A stretch of DNA of 64,000 bases. Origin: Neocallimastix lanati (nom. inval.) (Eukaryota; Neocallimastigomycota; Neocallimastigomycetes; Neocallimastigales; Neocallimastigaceae). A model generated the notes under the pieces. The model did no database searches and had not been told where the DNA came from. It was given only the letters and a program-made list of their open reading frames with translations. Positions within the stretch are counted from its first letter, which is position 1. The number at the start of each line of letters is the position of its first letter. Position numbers and translations under genes: made by a program. Shown here piece by piece: positions 1 through 12,690 of this stretch. The DNA lies in NCBI GenBank assembly GCA_016946835.1, contig JACVTC010000093.1:633501-697500 (forward strand), given 5' to 3'.

Positions 1-695
1 AAAAAAAAAAAAAAAATTTATATATAAATAAAAAAAAAAAAAAAACAATTAATAAAATATTTTATTTAAACATCTTTTTATTATTATTATTATTATTATT
101 ATTCATTTAATTATACTCATAATTTAAAACTTTTATATATATATATATATATTTATTTTTAATATTGAATATTTTATTTTATTTTTTATTTGTATTATTT
201 ATGTTTTATTTTCTATATATATTCTTATGTATTTTTTATTTTTTTTTTTTTTTTTTTTGCAATTTTAACTTCTATCCTTAGCGTAATAGATATTGTAAAA
301 TTTTATATTTTTTGTTATTTAAATTATATATAAATAATATAAAATAAATTTATTATAAAAATATATATATATATTTTCATGTTTATTTAAAATACAATAA
401 AAAATAAAATAAAATTATCGTATATTAAATAATAATAATAATAATAATGTTAAATAAATTAAAATTTAATATATGAAAAAAAAAATATGTATGAAAATAA
501 ATTCAAATTTATTTATGCGTTTAGGTTTTTTTTTTTTTTTTTTTTTTATTAAAAATATATATATATATATTTATTAATAATTATGAAATATATTTTTTTA
601 TATATGCTTTTATTTATGTTCATCGATGTAGTTAAATAGTTAGATATTAATTAATAATATATAAATATCAATGCAAGAAAGAAAAAAAAATAATT
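1..695. other. A/T-rich intergenic DNA 3' of DCP2
   Basis: This stretch holds homopolymer runs, (TA)n and (ATT)n tracts and no open frame of note. It lies downstream of the DCP2 stop codon, so it should contain that gene's 3' untranslated region, but no poly(A) signal stands out from the A/T background. Confidence 0.6.
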
Positions 696-3600
696 TTATT
701 TACTTTTTATGCCTTGAAATAATTCATTAATCATTATCTTATTAAAATCTAAATTATTATTATTATTATTATTAATTGTTGTTGTCATTGGATTATTCAT
801 TGGATTACTCATTGGATTTGCTGGAGTTGAATTAACAGAATTAAATAAATCTTGTACTGATATTCTAATACCTGTTGGTACTACATTATTTGTCATTTCA
901 TTATTTGTATTGTTAATTGTATTATTATTATTTGTATTATTAGAAATTGAATTATTATCAATTTTATTGTTTACATTACTATTGGAATTACTACCACCAT
1001 TAATTAATGCTAATAAAGGATTTTGTGTAGTAAATGGCATTGAAGCACTAGTTATATTACTATTACTATTGCTATTATTATTATTATTGTTGTTGTTGCT
1101 ATTGTTACCATAATTATTAGTAGTATTAGTATTTGGGTTAGCATTATTTAATAATGAAAGAAGATTTAATGCATTTAAAGTTGGTGTATTATTGTCATCA
1201 TTCATTACTTTTTTATTATTTGGTAATGAATTATTATTATCTTGTTTTAATATATCTAATAATGGACTTTTTGAAGTTTGAGACACTGGCTTAGATGTAC
1301 TATTATTATCATTATTTTTAACTTTCAAAAGATTCATCATTCTTCTTGAGTCCTCATTAAGTTTTAACTTTCTTTGATTTGTAATAAAATCATTATTGAA
1401 ATGAAATATTGATGTAGTATCAATAGAATCCATTGAGAATTCGGTAAACGTAGGAGATTGAGCAGGCATATTTTGTACATTTGAATTTGGGTTAAGATTT
1501 GAATTTGAATTTCCTTGAGGATTTTGGAATAAAGCATTAAGGTCAATGCTTTTAGTGGAAGATTGACTTTGAACTGGTAATTGAATTTGAACTTGACTAT
1601 TATTTCTGCTATTATTATTACTATTTTTACTGCTATTATTACTACTAGTAGTATTATTAATTTTGGAAGCGGTATCAGATTTAAATATTTTAGCAATATC
1701 AGGATTCACAGTTGAACTATTACTATTCCCTTGTTTATTCTTATTGGTAACTGATAATAATAAAGAATTAATAGTTTGATTCGCCACTGATTCTTTTGAT
1801 TCTTTAGTATTTTTAATAGAATTTCCTTTCAATTTTTCTTTCAATTTGATTTCTTTTGATTTTGTTCCATTTGGCTTGACTTGACTTTCACTATTATTCT
1901 TATTGGAATTTATATTTAGCATTGATAAAATAGCTTGTGAACCTTCCTTATTAACAACTAAATTTTCTTTAGGGATATTAGTTGTTACTGAAGCAGATAG
2001 TTGTGATTCATTTAATTTTTCAAGAAGCTGCATTGATCCCTCATTAGAATGAGATAAATTACCTTTAACTTTATTTGTTGTCTTAACTGGCAATTCCACT
2101 GAAGAAGAAGACTTTGATGATACATTTAACATGTTCATTAAGAGTGTACTATTATTATTATTATTATTATTATTACTATTGCTATTTCCTTTTTCTTTAT
2201 ACTGTTTTGTAAATGGCATATTTGGAATTGAATTTGGATTATTTATGTTTAATTTTATACTATTAAAATTATCTGATTGATGTGGTAATTTTAAACCTTG
2301 CTTTTGAGGACTATAAATATCATTTACAGAAGCGGAATTTTTATTAAGCATTTCCAATAATGAAACTGAATTTTGACTTAAAGTATTTGGCTGAGATTTT
2401 TGTTGTAAAAGTTTTGATTTACTATTACTATTTAACATATTAAGAAGTTCTGCTTTTGATTTTTCAAGACTACTACTAGTTGATATATTTTCATTTTTCA
2501 TTACTCTTGGAGATTGCATTTCAAATAGTTTCGCTTGTAATTGCTGTGTTCCATTCAATGTATTGTTATTTATTGTTGGAGAAGTAGCAACTGAAGATGA
2601 TTTATCTTGTTGATTATCAGATTTAAATAAATCCAAAATAAACTGCTGTTGTTCAACAGAATTTTTACGAGAATACTTTGACTTATTTTCTGAATCATTT
2701 GGCGATTCATTTAATAATTTTAATAACATTTTGTTACTTGGCGTAGCATCTGGGTGACCTATTGAATTCTGATTATTATTAGTATTATTATTGTTATTTG
2801 CTTGGTTATTTCTATTACTTGTTTTGTTATTATTATTATTATTATTTGTATTGTTAGATAATTCATTAGACTTTGAATTAGATCCATTTAACATTCTTAA
2901 TATATCTTGTCCATTAATTTTTCCTTCTTGTGAAGATATTTGATTTTCTTTATAATATTTTATTATTAAATAATAATGTATATATATATATTACAACAAT
3001 AACAATAACAATTAATAATTGCATTAACGATTATAATTACAAAAATTAAAATTAAATTTTAATTTTAATATTAAAATAACAATATTAATCATTATTTCAT
3101 CAAATTAATTAATATTAACATATTAAATGAAAAAAAATAAAAAATAAAAAATAAAAAAAATAAAAAAAAAAAAATAATACAATTAAAAACAATAAAAAAA
3201 AAAAGCATTATCTAAATTTAAAAATTAAAATATAGAGATATATTTATATACATTTACCAAAAAAAAAAAAATTATACTTATTAATAGAAAAATTACATAT
3301 TTTTTTTTTTATTTTTACCTTGAACTTGGTTAACTTGGTTTGTTTCATTTTGATTACTATTTAAAAAGTCAAGTAATTTTTTTTCTAAAGTTGTATTATC
3401 ATTAGAATTACTTGATTTTGGAGCAACTTTAGGTTGAATTACTTCATCAGATGATAAAAATGTATTCTGATAGGCTTGTGGTAAAACGAAATTATCAATT
3501 GGTGTATTTATGACCACATTTGAATTATTTGTCATTACATAAGGTGAAGCAAGAAGTTCAGGATTAATACTTGTTTCATTATTAAGCATATATAGAGGTG

Positions 3601-5413
3601 GATTTGCTACACCACCAGCAGCAGCAGGAAGAGAAATAGGTTGAACTGCTAATGGCGTTGCTAAATTAAGTGATGGAGAATTAACTGCTATTGGAGCAAA
3701 TTGAGGAGTCATTTGAATTGGAAGTTGAATTTGACTTTGTACTGAAGAATACTGTGAAGGAAATTGTGCTGACATTTGAACAGGAGATTGAATAACTGTT
3801 GGTCCTGAAGTTGGTTGTCCAAATGGTAAATTTTGTAATACATTAGGATGGGTTTGGGTGTAACTCAATTGTTTTGGTGAATGCATATATGGTGAATTTA
3901 ATATATTTACTGATTCATTGTTAAATGATGTCTGTGATGGCATAAGTGGTGGTTTTTCAGGTATAATACCTAAAACTGAACGCAATACAGAAGTTGCTTC
4001 AGCGTCAGAAGAATAATTAGTTCCTGAATCAAATTTAATATAACCAGTTTGTTTTGGTATAATTCCAGTAACTCGCTCATAGTCAGCGTGTCTTACACCA
4101 CTATCAGATACAGCACCATCAAATTCACTCATTTCAATATCAGATGATTCACCTATATGACTACCTCTTTGACTTTGTCTAGCAATTATATTTTCCTTTT
4201 TCTTTCTCAAATACCTTGCCTTTTTTTCTCTATTAATCCATTGATGTAACTTTCCAACAAATGGGTACACTAAATAAAAATTATTTGATGATTTAGAATT
4301 ATTTTTATCTCTCTTATCAGTTGGTAAATCTCTAACATTATGCCATTTTATTTTCTATTTAATTTGGATATAATAAAATGATTTAGATAATGCACAACAA
4401 ATTTAATACTTATTTAATATTTATAACTATTATTTAATAATTAAATATTTTAATAATTAAATAATGATTACATACACTAATTTCTTTTCTTGTTTGTGGT
4501 TCAAAATGAGTATCTTCTGGAATTCCAGTAACAATATATAAACGTATTCTCTGCTCCTTAATAAGTAATTCAATATAATCACCTTCTTTTACAAATTCTG
4601 ATATATCATAACCTGTTTCTTCCATAACCTACACAATTAAATATTATTTAATATTTATCAAATATTTAAAGTATAAATATTCATTTATATAAAATGCTAA
4701 AAAAAAAAAAATAAAAATAGAAAATTACTTCTCTAACAGCACAATCTATATCGGGTTCTTCTTTATTGATTTTGCCTTTTGGAAAACCCCATCCTGATCT
4801 TGCTGACCAACCTTTAACTAATAAACACTTTTTTTAAAAAAAAATTTTTATTAATAAATCATTAATTTACTTTTATAATATTTATATATCTATATTTACT
4901 TTATCCATCTTTTCATTTAATATAATTGCCCCACAAACAGGAACTCTAATTTTATATCTAATAAAATCATTAAAAGCTTTTTCATGTTTATCTGAATATT
5001 TTTGAAGTAACGGACAATGTCTAAAAAGTACAATGAAGTTAAAGATAATTTTTTTTTTTTTTTTTATAATATTTATTTTATTTTTTGAATTTTAAAAATT
5101 ATTATGTTTAAAATTTTAATACAAAAAAAGATATATTTTGCTGAAAAATTTTTCAAATTATAATATGGTAAATTTGAATTTTGTTCCCTTGCAAAATCTT
5201 CATAATACCAATAAGCTTGTTCAATTTGAAAACAAATTCTTTCAATTGATGACAATTCTTCTACTGGGACATTAATAATAAAACGACTTTTATCATAAAA
5301 TAAATTATTACTTAGATTAAAATAAATTAAAATATATGAAATAAATATTTGATCTATTTTTACCTTGACAAATCGTCTAACACTTCATTAAACGTTAGAT
5401 TATTAAAAGACAT
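696..5413 (-). CDS. DCP2: mRNA-decapping enzyme DCP2 (Nudix hydrolase), 7 exons
   Basis: Cytoplasmic m7G cap hydrolase that commits mRNA to 5'-3' decay, normally with Dcp1 and Edc3. Exons on the minus strand: 5413-5364, 5286-5123, 5020-4900, 4827-4729, 4628-4476, 4354-3319, 2947-696, about 1,291 residues. The order of family parts is complete: an N-terminal box A domain ([22 protein letters not shown]), HCPLL, GAIILNE, a perfect Nudix box (GKINKEEPD...REVMEETGY, GX5EX7REUXEEXGU) split by a phase-0 intron between RE and VMEE, then KEISKIKWHNV and the [10 protein letters not shown] end of the catalytic core. The long Asn-rich tail carries a dozen or more short LLxxLN-like leucine motifs. The exon 6-7 join is in phase (CAA G|AA AAT) and both sides carry these motifs, so the tail belongs to DCP2. 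Oddity: the exon 2-3 junction is one base out of phase next to a 7-T run. The start is the ATG before the box A domain. Identity is near certain; the tail extent is likely. Confidence 0.93.
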
Positions 5414-5982
5414 TATATATTATTTTTTTTCTTTCCTGCTAAAAAAAAAAAGGTATATATATAATTTATTTATTTATTTATTCTAAAATTCTTATTTTAT
5501 CTTATTTCTTAATATTAATAATCTTATATAAAATAACTTTAAATATAAAAATTATCTAAACATTTTATATCTGTTCTAATATTAATTTTATTTTACATTT
5601 TTTTATAATCGAAATTTAATTATTAATTAAAAAATATTCAAATGAAAAAAATACTTTATTATTAAATATTAAATATAATTTTACCTTTAACTTTATTAAA
5701 TTTCTATTTCACTTTGTATAAACAAGATTGTTATTATTATTATTATTGTTTTTTTTTTTTTTTTTTTTTTTTTTTTATTTTATTTTATTTATTTAATAAT
5801 TATTAAAATAAATTATTATTATATTATAAAGAATGTTTATTATTTATCGCTTTCTAATAAATATAAATAGAGTATACTATATATACAATTTATCTTTTAA
5901 ATGAGGTAAAAATAAATATATATTAAAGAATAAGAAAAAAAATGTTTTTTTTTTTTTTTTAAAAAATAAATTAGATTTTATG

Positions 5983-6051
<69 letters not shown>

Positions 6052-6485
6052 ATTTTTACTATTAATTTTTTTTTTAAATTAATGAAGAAAAAACGAAGAA
6101 GGAAAATTTTTCTTATTATAATTAAATAATATAAATTACATTTAGTAATTAATGGTCAATTCACTTTTACATTTTGCACAAATACAATTACATTAATTTT
6201 GAATTATATAATATAAAACTTTAAATTCAAATATATTAAGATATAATTAAAAATGATTATATAAATATATTAAAAGTCACCCCTTCCCTTTTAAAGCAAT
6301 TAAAAGATAATTTGAGGTTATTTGATATTATTTTTAAAAATTTAAAAATATTGATACCAAAATTATAATAAAATTATTATTTGAAAAAATACTATTATTA
6401 ATCAGTAATAAAAATTAAATAAATTAATTAAAAATTTATAGTATAATCAACAACAACAACAACAAAAAAAAAAAAAAAAAAAAAA
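5414..6485. other. A/T-rich intergenic DNA upstream of DCP2
   Basis: The DCP2 promoter and 5' untranslated region should lie in the first few hundred bases. I see T runs (about 5750-5776, 5946-5960), a trinucleotide array and no convincing coding sequence. Confidence 0.5.
5983..6051. repeat. (ATT)n microsatellite
   Basis: About 23 uninterrupted ATT units in intergenic DNA between DCP2 and the ankyrin pseudogene. Confidence 0.9.
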
Positions 6486-6772
6486 GGATCCAAATACTGA
6501 TTTTGATTATTATTTAATTAATGCCATAGAAAGTAGTAATATTAATTTTTAAATTATAATGAAAATGAAAATAGAGCAGATATAAATAAAGAAAATAGAC
6601 TAGGTGAAATAATCAATATATATATATTTAATTGAACAAAAAAAAAGCAGATATTATTAAAGAAAGAAATAATAATGGTATGACCCAGTTATTATATGAA
6701 TGTCAAGCGAAAATGAAAATTTAGGAATATATTTAAATGAACAACAAAGGAGTTGAAATAAATATAGAAATG

Positions 6773-6807
<35 letters not shown>

Positions 6808-6899
6808 AAACACTATTATTTAATGATTGTTCAAGAGGAAATGTAAAAAATATATAATATATTAAATTGAAAATGGAACAGATATATATTAAGAAAATA

Positions 6900-6932
<33 letters not shown>

Positions 6933-7215
6933 CATTAGGAAACACTAATATTTGAGTCATGTATCAATGAAAATTAAATAAAATATTTATCTGAATATGG
7001 AGCTTATTTATATAGAGATCATGATTAAGGTAAAATTTTGTTATCTTTAAGTGTATTATAATGACAAAAAAAAAATTAATAAAATATTTAATTAAATATG
7101 GTAAAAAAAATAAATATTGAATAAGTAAATAAGTAAATATAATATTAAAAGGTGAAAATGGAAAAGAAGATTTAGTAAAATTATTTAATTGATAATGGAG
7201 CCGTTGCTAATAAAT
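6486..7215 (+). pseudogene. Decayed ankyrin-repeat gene with A-run expansions
   Basis: Reading plus-strand frames in turn gives successive degraded ankyrin units: IIKERNNNGMTQLLYECQ near 6650-6705, TLFNDCSRGNVKN near 6808-6850, ETLIFESCINEN near 6938-6970, KLIKYLIKYGK near 7070-7100 and GENGKEDLVK near 7152-7182. These resemble the TPLxxACxxGNExLVKYLxxxGAxIN consensus typical of fungal ankyrin arrays. Stops and frame changes occur in every unit, so no protein can be made. Long A runs (about 6775-6804 and 6902-6931) sit where Lys/Asn codons of the inter-repeat loop would be, suggesting slippage. The parent protein's role is unknown; ankyrin arrays mediate protein binding. Ends are approximate. 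Confidence 0.6.
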
Positions 7216-7377
7216 AAGTAAATAAATAAATAACCTTAAAAATAGCAATTATTATCTATTATCAATTAATATTTTTTATTTATTATTATTTACTGTTATT
7301 ATTATTTATTATTACTATTATTTATTATTATTATTATTAGTGGTATTAGTATTATTATTATTATCATGATAACTATT

Positions 7378-8658
7378 CTAATTAAATAGCTTAGAAAATG
7401 TTAATACTTTACTATTAGCCTTTATTTTTTGTTTATTAAAACCTTTTACTTGTAAACCTTCCATATTTGCCGCTCTTGAAAGAGCAACATATGCTTGACC
7501 ACATTCAAATATTTTAGTTAAATCAACTATAATATAATTTAATGTTTGACCTTGCGATTTATGAATGGATAATGCCCAAGACAAAATTAATGGAATTTGA
7601 ATACGTTTAGCCATGACAGTTATATCATTTGGTTCACTTTTTGGGCTTTCAATTACCCATTCTTGAGGGGTTATTGTTACCAAACAATTAGGAACAGGAA
7701 AATAAACAACAGGATGATTTTCCTTTGAAAAACTTTTAATAACGCCTATGCTTCCATTAATTAAGGAATTATTTAAATTTTTAATAAGACATACTTGAGC
7801 ACCAACTTTAAGATTTATAACTTCAAGTGCAGGACAATTTTTGTCTATTTGTTTTAACAAAGTTTTATCTCCTGTATCAACTGAATGAAATGTATACAAT
7901 TTTCCATTTAATTGAGCTAATCTTTTTTCATTTTCGTTTTGAACTTCTTCTCGTAATGGAAATAAGTATGTTGGGGTTATTCCTGGAGGACATATAATAT
8001 TTCTTTCTAAATTTCTAATTTCCATTTCAGTTTCCTGTGATATTTCTCCATATCGTATTTCATTTAAAATTTTTTTAAATTTATAATCCTTTTGTCTATA
8101 AATATCAGTTAATTCAATCATTTCATTAAATACTAATCTCCATGATTTTGATTCAAAGCAAAATTTATTATTACTTACTGGTGGTAACTGATAAAAATCA
8201 CCTGTTGCTATAACTTGGATTCCACCAAATGGTTCTTTACTATATCTGGCAAATTTTGCAATAGCTTCTACTTTATCAAAAAATATTGAATCAATCATAG
8301 AAATTTCATCAATAATTAACACTTTTGTATTTATCCAACGATTCCTTACTCTTTTAAGTTTTTTAATCTTTTCTCTTAAAATATTGATGTTTTCCGTTGC
8401 AAGTCCCAATCCAAGAAATGAATGAAGTGTACAACCACCAATATTAATTGCTGCAATCCCAGTTGATGCTGTGACCCCGATTTCATAATTTGAATATTTA
8501 GACTTTAATAAATTTATAATATATTGAAGTAAAACCGATTTTCCTGTTCCAGCTGCTCCTGTGAAAAATACATTTTTTTTCGATAATACACAATCTACTA
8601 CTCTCTTTTGTTTTTCTGAGAGTGTAATTCCTAAATTGTTTTGAAATGTATTAAACAT
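7378..8658 (-). CDS. PIF1: PIF1-family 5'-3' DNA helicase
   Basis: Superfamily 1B helicase that unwinds DNA 5' to 3' (G-quadruplexes, replication barriers, telomere or organelle DNA in studied PIF1s). A single 426-residue exon contains the whole core: Walker A GAAGTGKS (residues 34-41), TASTGIAA (63-70), Walker B IIDEIS (115-120), motif III GDFYQLPP (near 152), the DIYRQ element, and C-terminal SIHKSQGQTL and YVALSRA motifs. The segment ISMIDSIFFDKVEAIAKFAR matches the PIF1 signature that distinguishes it from RecD and Dda. It lacks the long N-terminal region of yeast or animal PIF1, so it is a near-minimal core with no evident organelle presequence. The ATG is the first in frame and sits in an A/T-rich leader next to a long A run. 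No Rep/HUH nuclease is visible nearby, which argues against a Helitron fragment. Confidence 0.88.
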   Translation of the reverse strand: MFNTFQNNLGITLSEKQKRVVDCVLSKKNVFFTGAAGTGKSVLLQYIINLLKSKYSNYEIGVTASTGIAAINIGGCTLHSFLGLGLATENINILREKIKKLKRVRNRWINTKVLIIDEISMIDSIFFDKVEAIAKFARYSKEPFGGIQVIATGDFYQLPPVSNNKFCFESKSWRLVFNEMIELTDIYRQKDYKFKKILNEIRYGEISQETEMEIRNLERNIICPPGITPTYLFPLREEVQNENEKRLAQLNGKLYTFHSVDTGDKTLLKQIDKNCPALEVINLKVGAQVCLIKNLNNSLINGSIGVIKSFSKENHPVVYFPVPNCLVTITPQEWVIESPKSEPNDITVMAKRIQIPLILSWALSIHKSQGQTLNYIIVDLTKIFECGQAYVALSRAANMEGLQVKGFNKQKIKANSKVLTFSKLFN

Positions 8659-8700
8659 TTTTTAGTAATAATTAATAAATCTTTTATTATATATATAAAA

Positions 8701-8701
<1 letters not shown>

Positions 8702-8751
<50 letters not shown>
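8702..8751. repeat. Long A homopolymer upstream of PIF1
   Basis: An almost pure A run of roughly 48 bases lies about 45 bases upstream of the PIF1 start codon (T-rich on the coding strand). Such tracts exclude nucleosomes and are common in promoters of A/T-rich genomes; a promoter role here is inference. Confidence 0.7.
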
Positions 8752-8752
<1 letters not shown>

Positions 8753-9299
8753 AATATATAGATATACATATATTATTTCTTAATTTTATTTAAATTTTTT
8801 ATTTCCTATTTTTATTTAAATTTTTTTAATTCTAAAAGAATTCGATTGGGCATTTAAATAGTTATTAAAGTTAATTATAAAGTTTAGAATTAGTCTTTAT
8901 TTTTATTTATATGGTTTTAATTAACAATCAGAAAATTAAAAAGATAGATTGGATATTTTAATAGTAATTAAAGTTATAAAAAAAAAATTAATGCGACTTC
9001 TGTTATTAAGTGAATTTTTTTTTTATTGTTAAACAGTTACTATGTAGCAAATACTATCAATTTTATTGATAATTTTCTAATTTATTATTTTATTTTATTA
9101 TTTTTTTTCTATATATAATCTAAATATATTATTTAATAATTATTATTACTATTTTTAAAAAATACTATATATAATAGAATGAAAAAACAATAATTGCTTT
9201 ATTATATATATACATAAAGACATAATTGTATATAATATTTTCAATTTTAGTATTTTTAATACATATGAAATAATTCAATATTAAAAGAATAATATTAAT

Positions 9300-9910
9300 T
9301 TACTTTGATTGGAAGGCTAACCAAGTCAATATTCTTGTATCCTTTATACAATTAGTACTGATAATTTAATTGTCAATGACAAAAAGGAATTTCATAATGT
9401 TAGTGTTAATAATAATTTTGCCAATATTGAAATTGAAGGATAGATACATTGTCATTGAGAGGACTAATCCAAACACTATGAAAATATGGAGCAAATGTAA
9501 AATAAGACCATCATACGATAGTGATTTTTTTTTTTTTTCAATTCAACTATATCTGTCATAATAAAGTTATTATTACAGATAGTAAAAATACTTTCTTACC
9601 TAATGTACATAAACCATCATTGAAAGTCTTATTGTATGATAATTTTAATTCTAATTCAAAAAGAAGTAGACCGAGAGTTATGTCCAGTTTTAAAATCATA
9701 TACTATACTAGTATCATCAATAGAAACCGCAATAGAATTATTGATAATAAAATTAATGACTAATATAAAGGTTAAATATTTTGAATGGACAAAATTTTTA
9801 ATATCTTTTTCATTGAGATAGTATAAAATGATAATATCACTTTCGAAAACTACCTGGTCTAATAATGAAGTTAATGTTGAAAATAATTTTTTTATCTTAA
9901 TATTCATTAG
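9300..9910 (+). other. Possible decayed coding remnant, unrecognised
   Basis: Base composition is less biased here than in the flanks, and short coding-like pieces appear in different plus frames (DNLIVNDKKEFHNVS near 9360-9405; RYIVIERTNPNTMKIWSKC near 9440-9500; NKVIITDSKNTFLPN near 9551-9605). No frame stays open beyond about 80 codons and I cannot name a family. It may be an old pseudogene or transposon scrap. Confidence 0.25.
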
Positions 9911-12359
9911 GATAATGTAGTATACAAATATTTTTTCATTTGTTTGGGTATTTGAATAAGAAAAATCATATTATAATTTTTCATTATTGTCTTCATTATT
10001 ATTATTATTAATTATTTTTTTTAAAAAGGAATAAAAAATCATTTTTTTTTTATTCTAATGAAAGAAAGATTTAATTTATTATTAATAAAAATTCAAGCAT
10101 TTAATATTTGAAATTAACATTATATTAAAATACAAAAATATATATTTTAATGGTTCATAGTATTATAAAAATTAATTTTTAACACATTTAACTTATAACA
10201 ACCTGACTTATTAATTATAAATTATTAATTAATAATTATAAATAATATATAAATTATCTATTAAGACTAAATTTTATATATTAAGAATTAAAAAATATCG
10301 ATTTCTCATATACCAATTGGTGCTATTATTTTAATTTTTTTTTAAAAAAAAATTATCATGATAATAAGTCTATCAAAGTTTAATTTATTATAATTGAGAA
10401 AAACTTTTTTAACTATTATATTATAATTGCATATAAATTATAAATATTTACAGAAAAAATAAATATATATATATATATAATTTTTTTTCTTTTTTTTTTT
10501 TCAATTATTTAAAAAAAAAAAATTTTTTTTTTTTTTTAGTTCTTAATAAACAAATTATTTTAATAATACAAAATAATAATAAAATAGATAGAGTTTATAA
10601 TTAGTAGTTTAAAAATATATATATATATTTTTCATATTAATGAATATATAACTATTAACAATATTATTTTTAAATTAACATTTATTTTTTAATCTAATAT
10701 TAATAATTGATTCCTTATATATATTGATATTATTACAGAGTATTTTATATATGATAAAATATAATGATAATTATAAACTTAATAACAAAATTAAATTATA
10801 TAATTATATAAATAAGAAATTGTATAACTACATTATATAATTATCTAAATAAAAAATTGTATAACTAAACTCTTTAATTATCTAAATTAGAAATTAATGT
10901 AATATAAATTAAAAAAAAATCACATATTATTTATTATTTGTTAATGAAAAATATATTCGTTTTAAAAATAAAATGAATGGTTTATATTTTAAATCTTCTT
11001 CTATTTATATTAGAAATACTTATAATAAAAAAAAATATATATCTAGTTTTTAATATTACTGTATTATTTATTTATTTACCAAATTTTAAATTTCATTTTA
11101 AATTATATCATTAGATTTAATACACTATACTATCATTATTATTAATATTTATTACATAAAATATATGATAATATGTATATATTATTTTTTTTTTTTTTTT
11201 TGCTTTCTATATCCTTCAATGATTTAGTATTGTTTAATCATTTTTTAATTTTATAAATACAAACAATAATTAATGAAATAATTTTGGTTTTAATTTTTTT
11301 TTCCACAAAGGTATTTATAAATTTATAAGTACTACAACATCCACAACATATAATTATATTATAAATATAAACAACCAAAAGAAAAAAAAAATATTAATAT
11401 GGAAGAAATACCATTAATATCAGAAGGACCTTTATATGTAGGACAGTATTCTTTTTTTTACATATACTTAAGAGGAACATTCATCAACTACACATGATTC
11501 ATTATATGATTTACTACAATGAATATATATGAACTTCACCCTTTGAAGATAAAAAGAGTATATAAATAAAATTACAATAATTCGTTTGCCCTTTTTAACT
11601 TACTTTTTTCATTAAAAACATAACGTTATTCTTAAAATCATTTTTTCAGAGTAAATTTGATATTATTGATAAATATTATTTTGTAAATAATAATAAAGTT
11701 TAAATTAAATGAGAGCTTATAATAAATATTGAATTAATTTATTTTCAAATTATAAATTATATGATTTCCAAATTAAAAAAAAAAGAAATTTTTTATATTA
11801 TTTATTAATATGTAATATGTTATATATTATATTATATTTTAATATACAGTATTAAATATATTGTAATTAATTAGTTTATTTCGTACTACTTTAATTGTTC
11901 AATATTACAAATTTATTTGTGTAAAATATTGTGTAACTAATATGAATCTGTCATATTATTTTTTAATATAAAATAATTAGTTTTATTTATTTATTACTAA
12001 ATTATGTATTTAATATTTATGAAAATATTTTTATCAATATATTATTAGTATATATTAATTAGATTATTAAAATTAACTATCAAATAATTAATCATGTAAT
12101 ACATTAATTAATGTGGCGCATTACAATAAATATCTTTTAAAATAATAATATATAAATAATTAATTAATAAGTAAATAAATAAATAATATTAATAAAAATT
12201 TAATAATTACTATTTTTAAATTATTATAAAAAATTAATTTTAATGTATATTTTTTATTATATATATTTTAAATTAATTTTTTTAATTTTAATTCAGAATA
12301 ATTAATTTTTCTGTTTTTCAATATAACTGATATATTTATATTTAATTTTATGAAAATAT

Positions 12360-12690
12360 TTTTATTTTTATAAATTTATTTTTATAAATTTATTATTTAT
12401 TATTTATTATTTATTATTTATTATTATTAATTACCATTACTTATTAATATTATTTATTACTATTACTTACTATTATTTATTACCATTACTTATTATTATT
12501 ATTTATTATTATTTATTACTATTATTATTATTATTATTTATTATTATTATTATTATTATTATTTATTATTATTATTATTTATTATTATTTATTATTATTA
12601 TTATTATTATTTATTATTATTATTATTTATTATTATTATTATTTATTATTATTTATTACTATTATTATTATTATTTATTATTTATTATTA
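12360..12690. repeat. Compound TTA/TTTA microsatellite
   Basis: Irregular alternation of ATT and ATTT units with occasional ACC or ACT variants over about 330 bases. Non-coding. Confidence 0.85.

Noticed and set aside
696-2894. Separate 732-residue Asn-rich gene downstream of DCP2
   Set aside because: A GT-AG intron (3318-2948) joins it in phase to the DCP2 exon, and both sides carry the same leucine motifs.
5010-5130. U12 AT-AC intron as a solution for the DCP2 frame conflict
   Set aside because: An ATATCTTTT donor with GAC acceptor can be drawn in phase, but it deletes the conserved His of HCPLL and leaves the region three residues short. A homopolymer length difference at a GT-AG intron is more likely.
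7378-8658. Idea that the PIF1 gene is part of a Helitron
   Set aside because: No Rep/HUH nuclease domain, no recognisable Helitron ends and an intact PIF1 signature; a cellular helicase is more likely.
11399-11500. Short plus-strand frame starting MEEIPLISEGPLYVG
   Set aside because: It stops after about 30 codons, no splice continuation was found and no family is recognised; too weak to call a gene.
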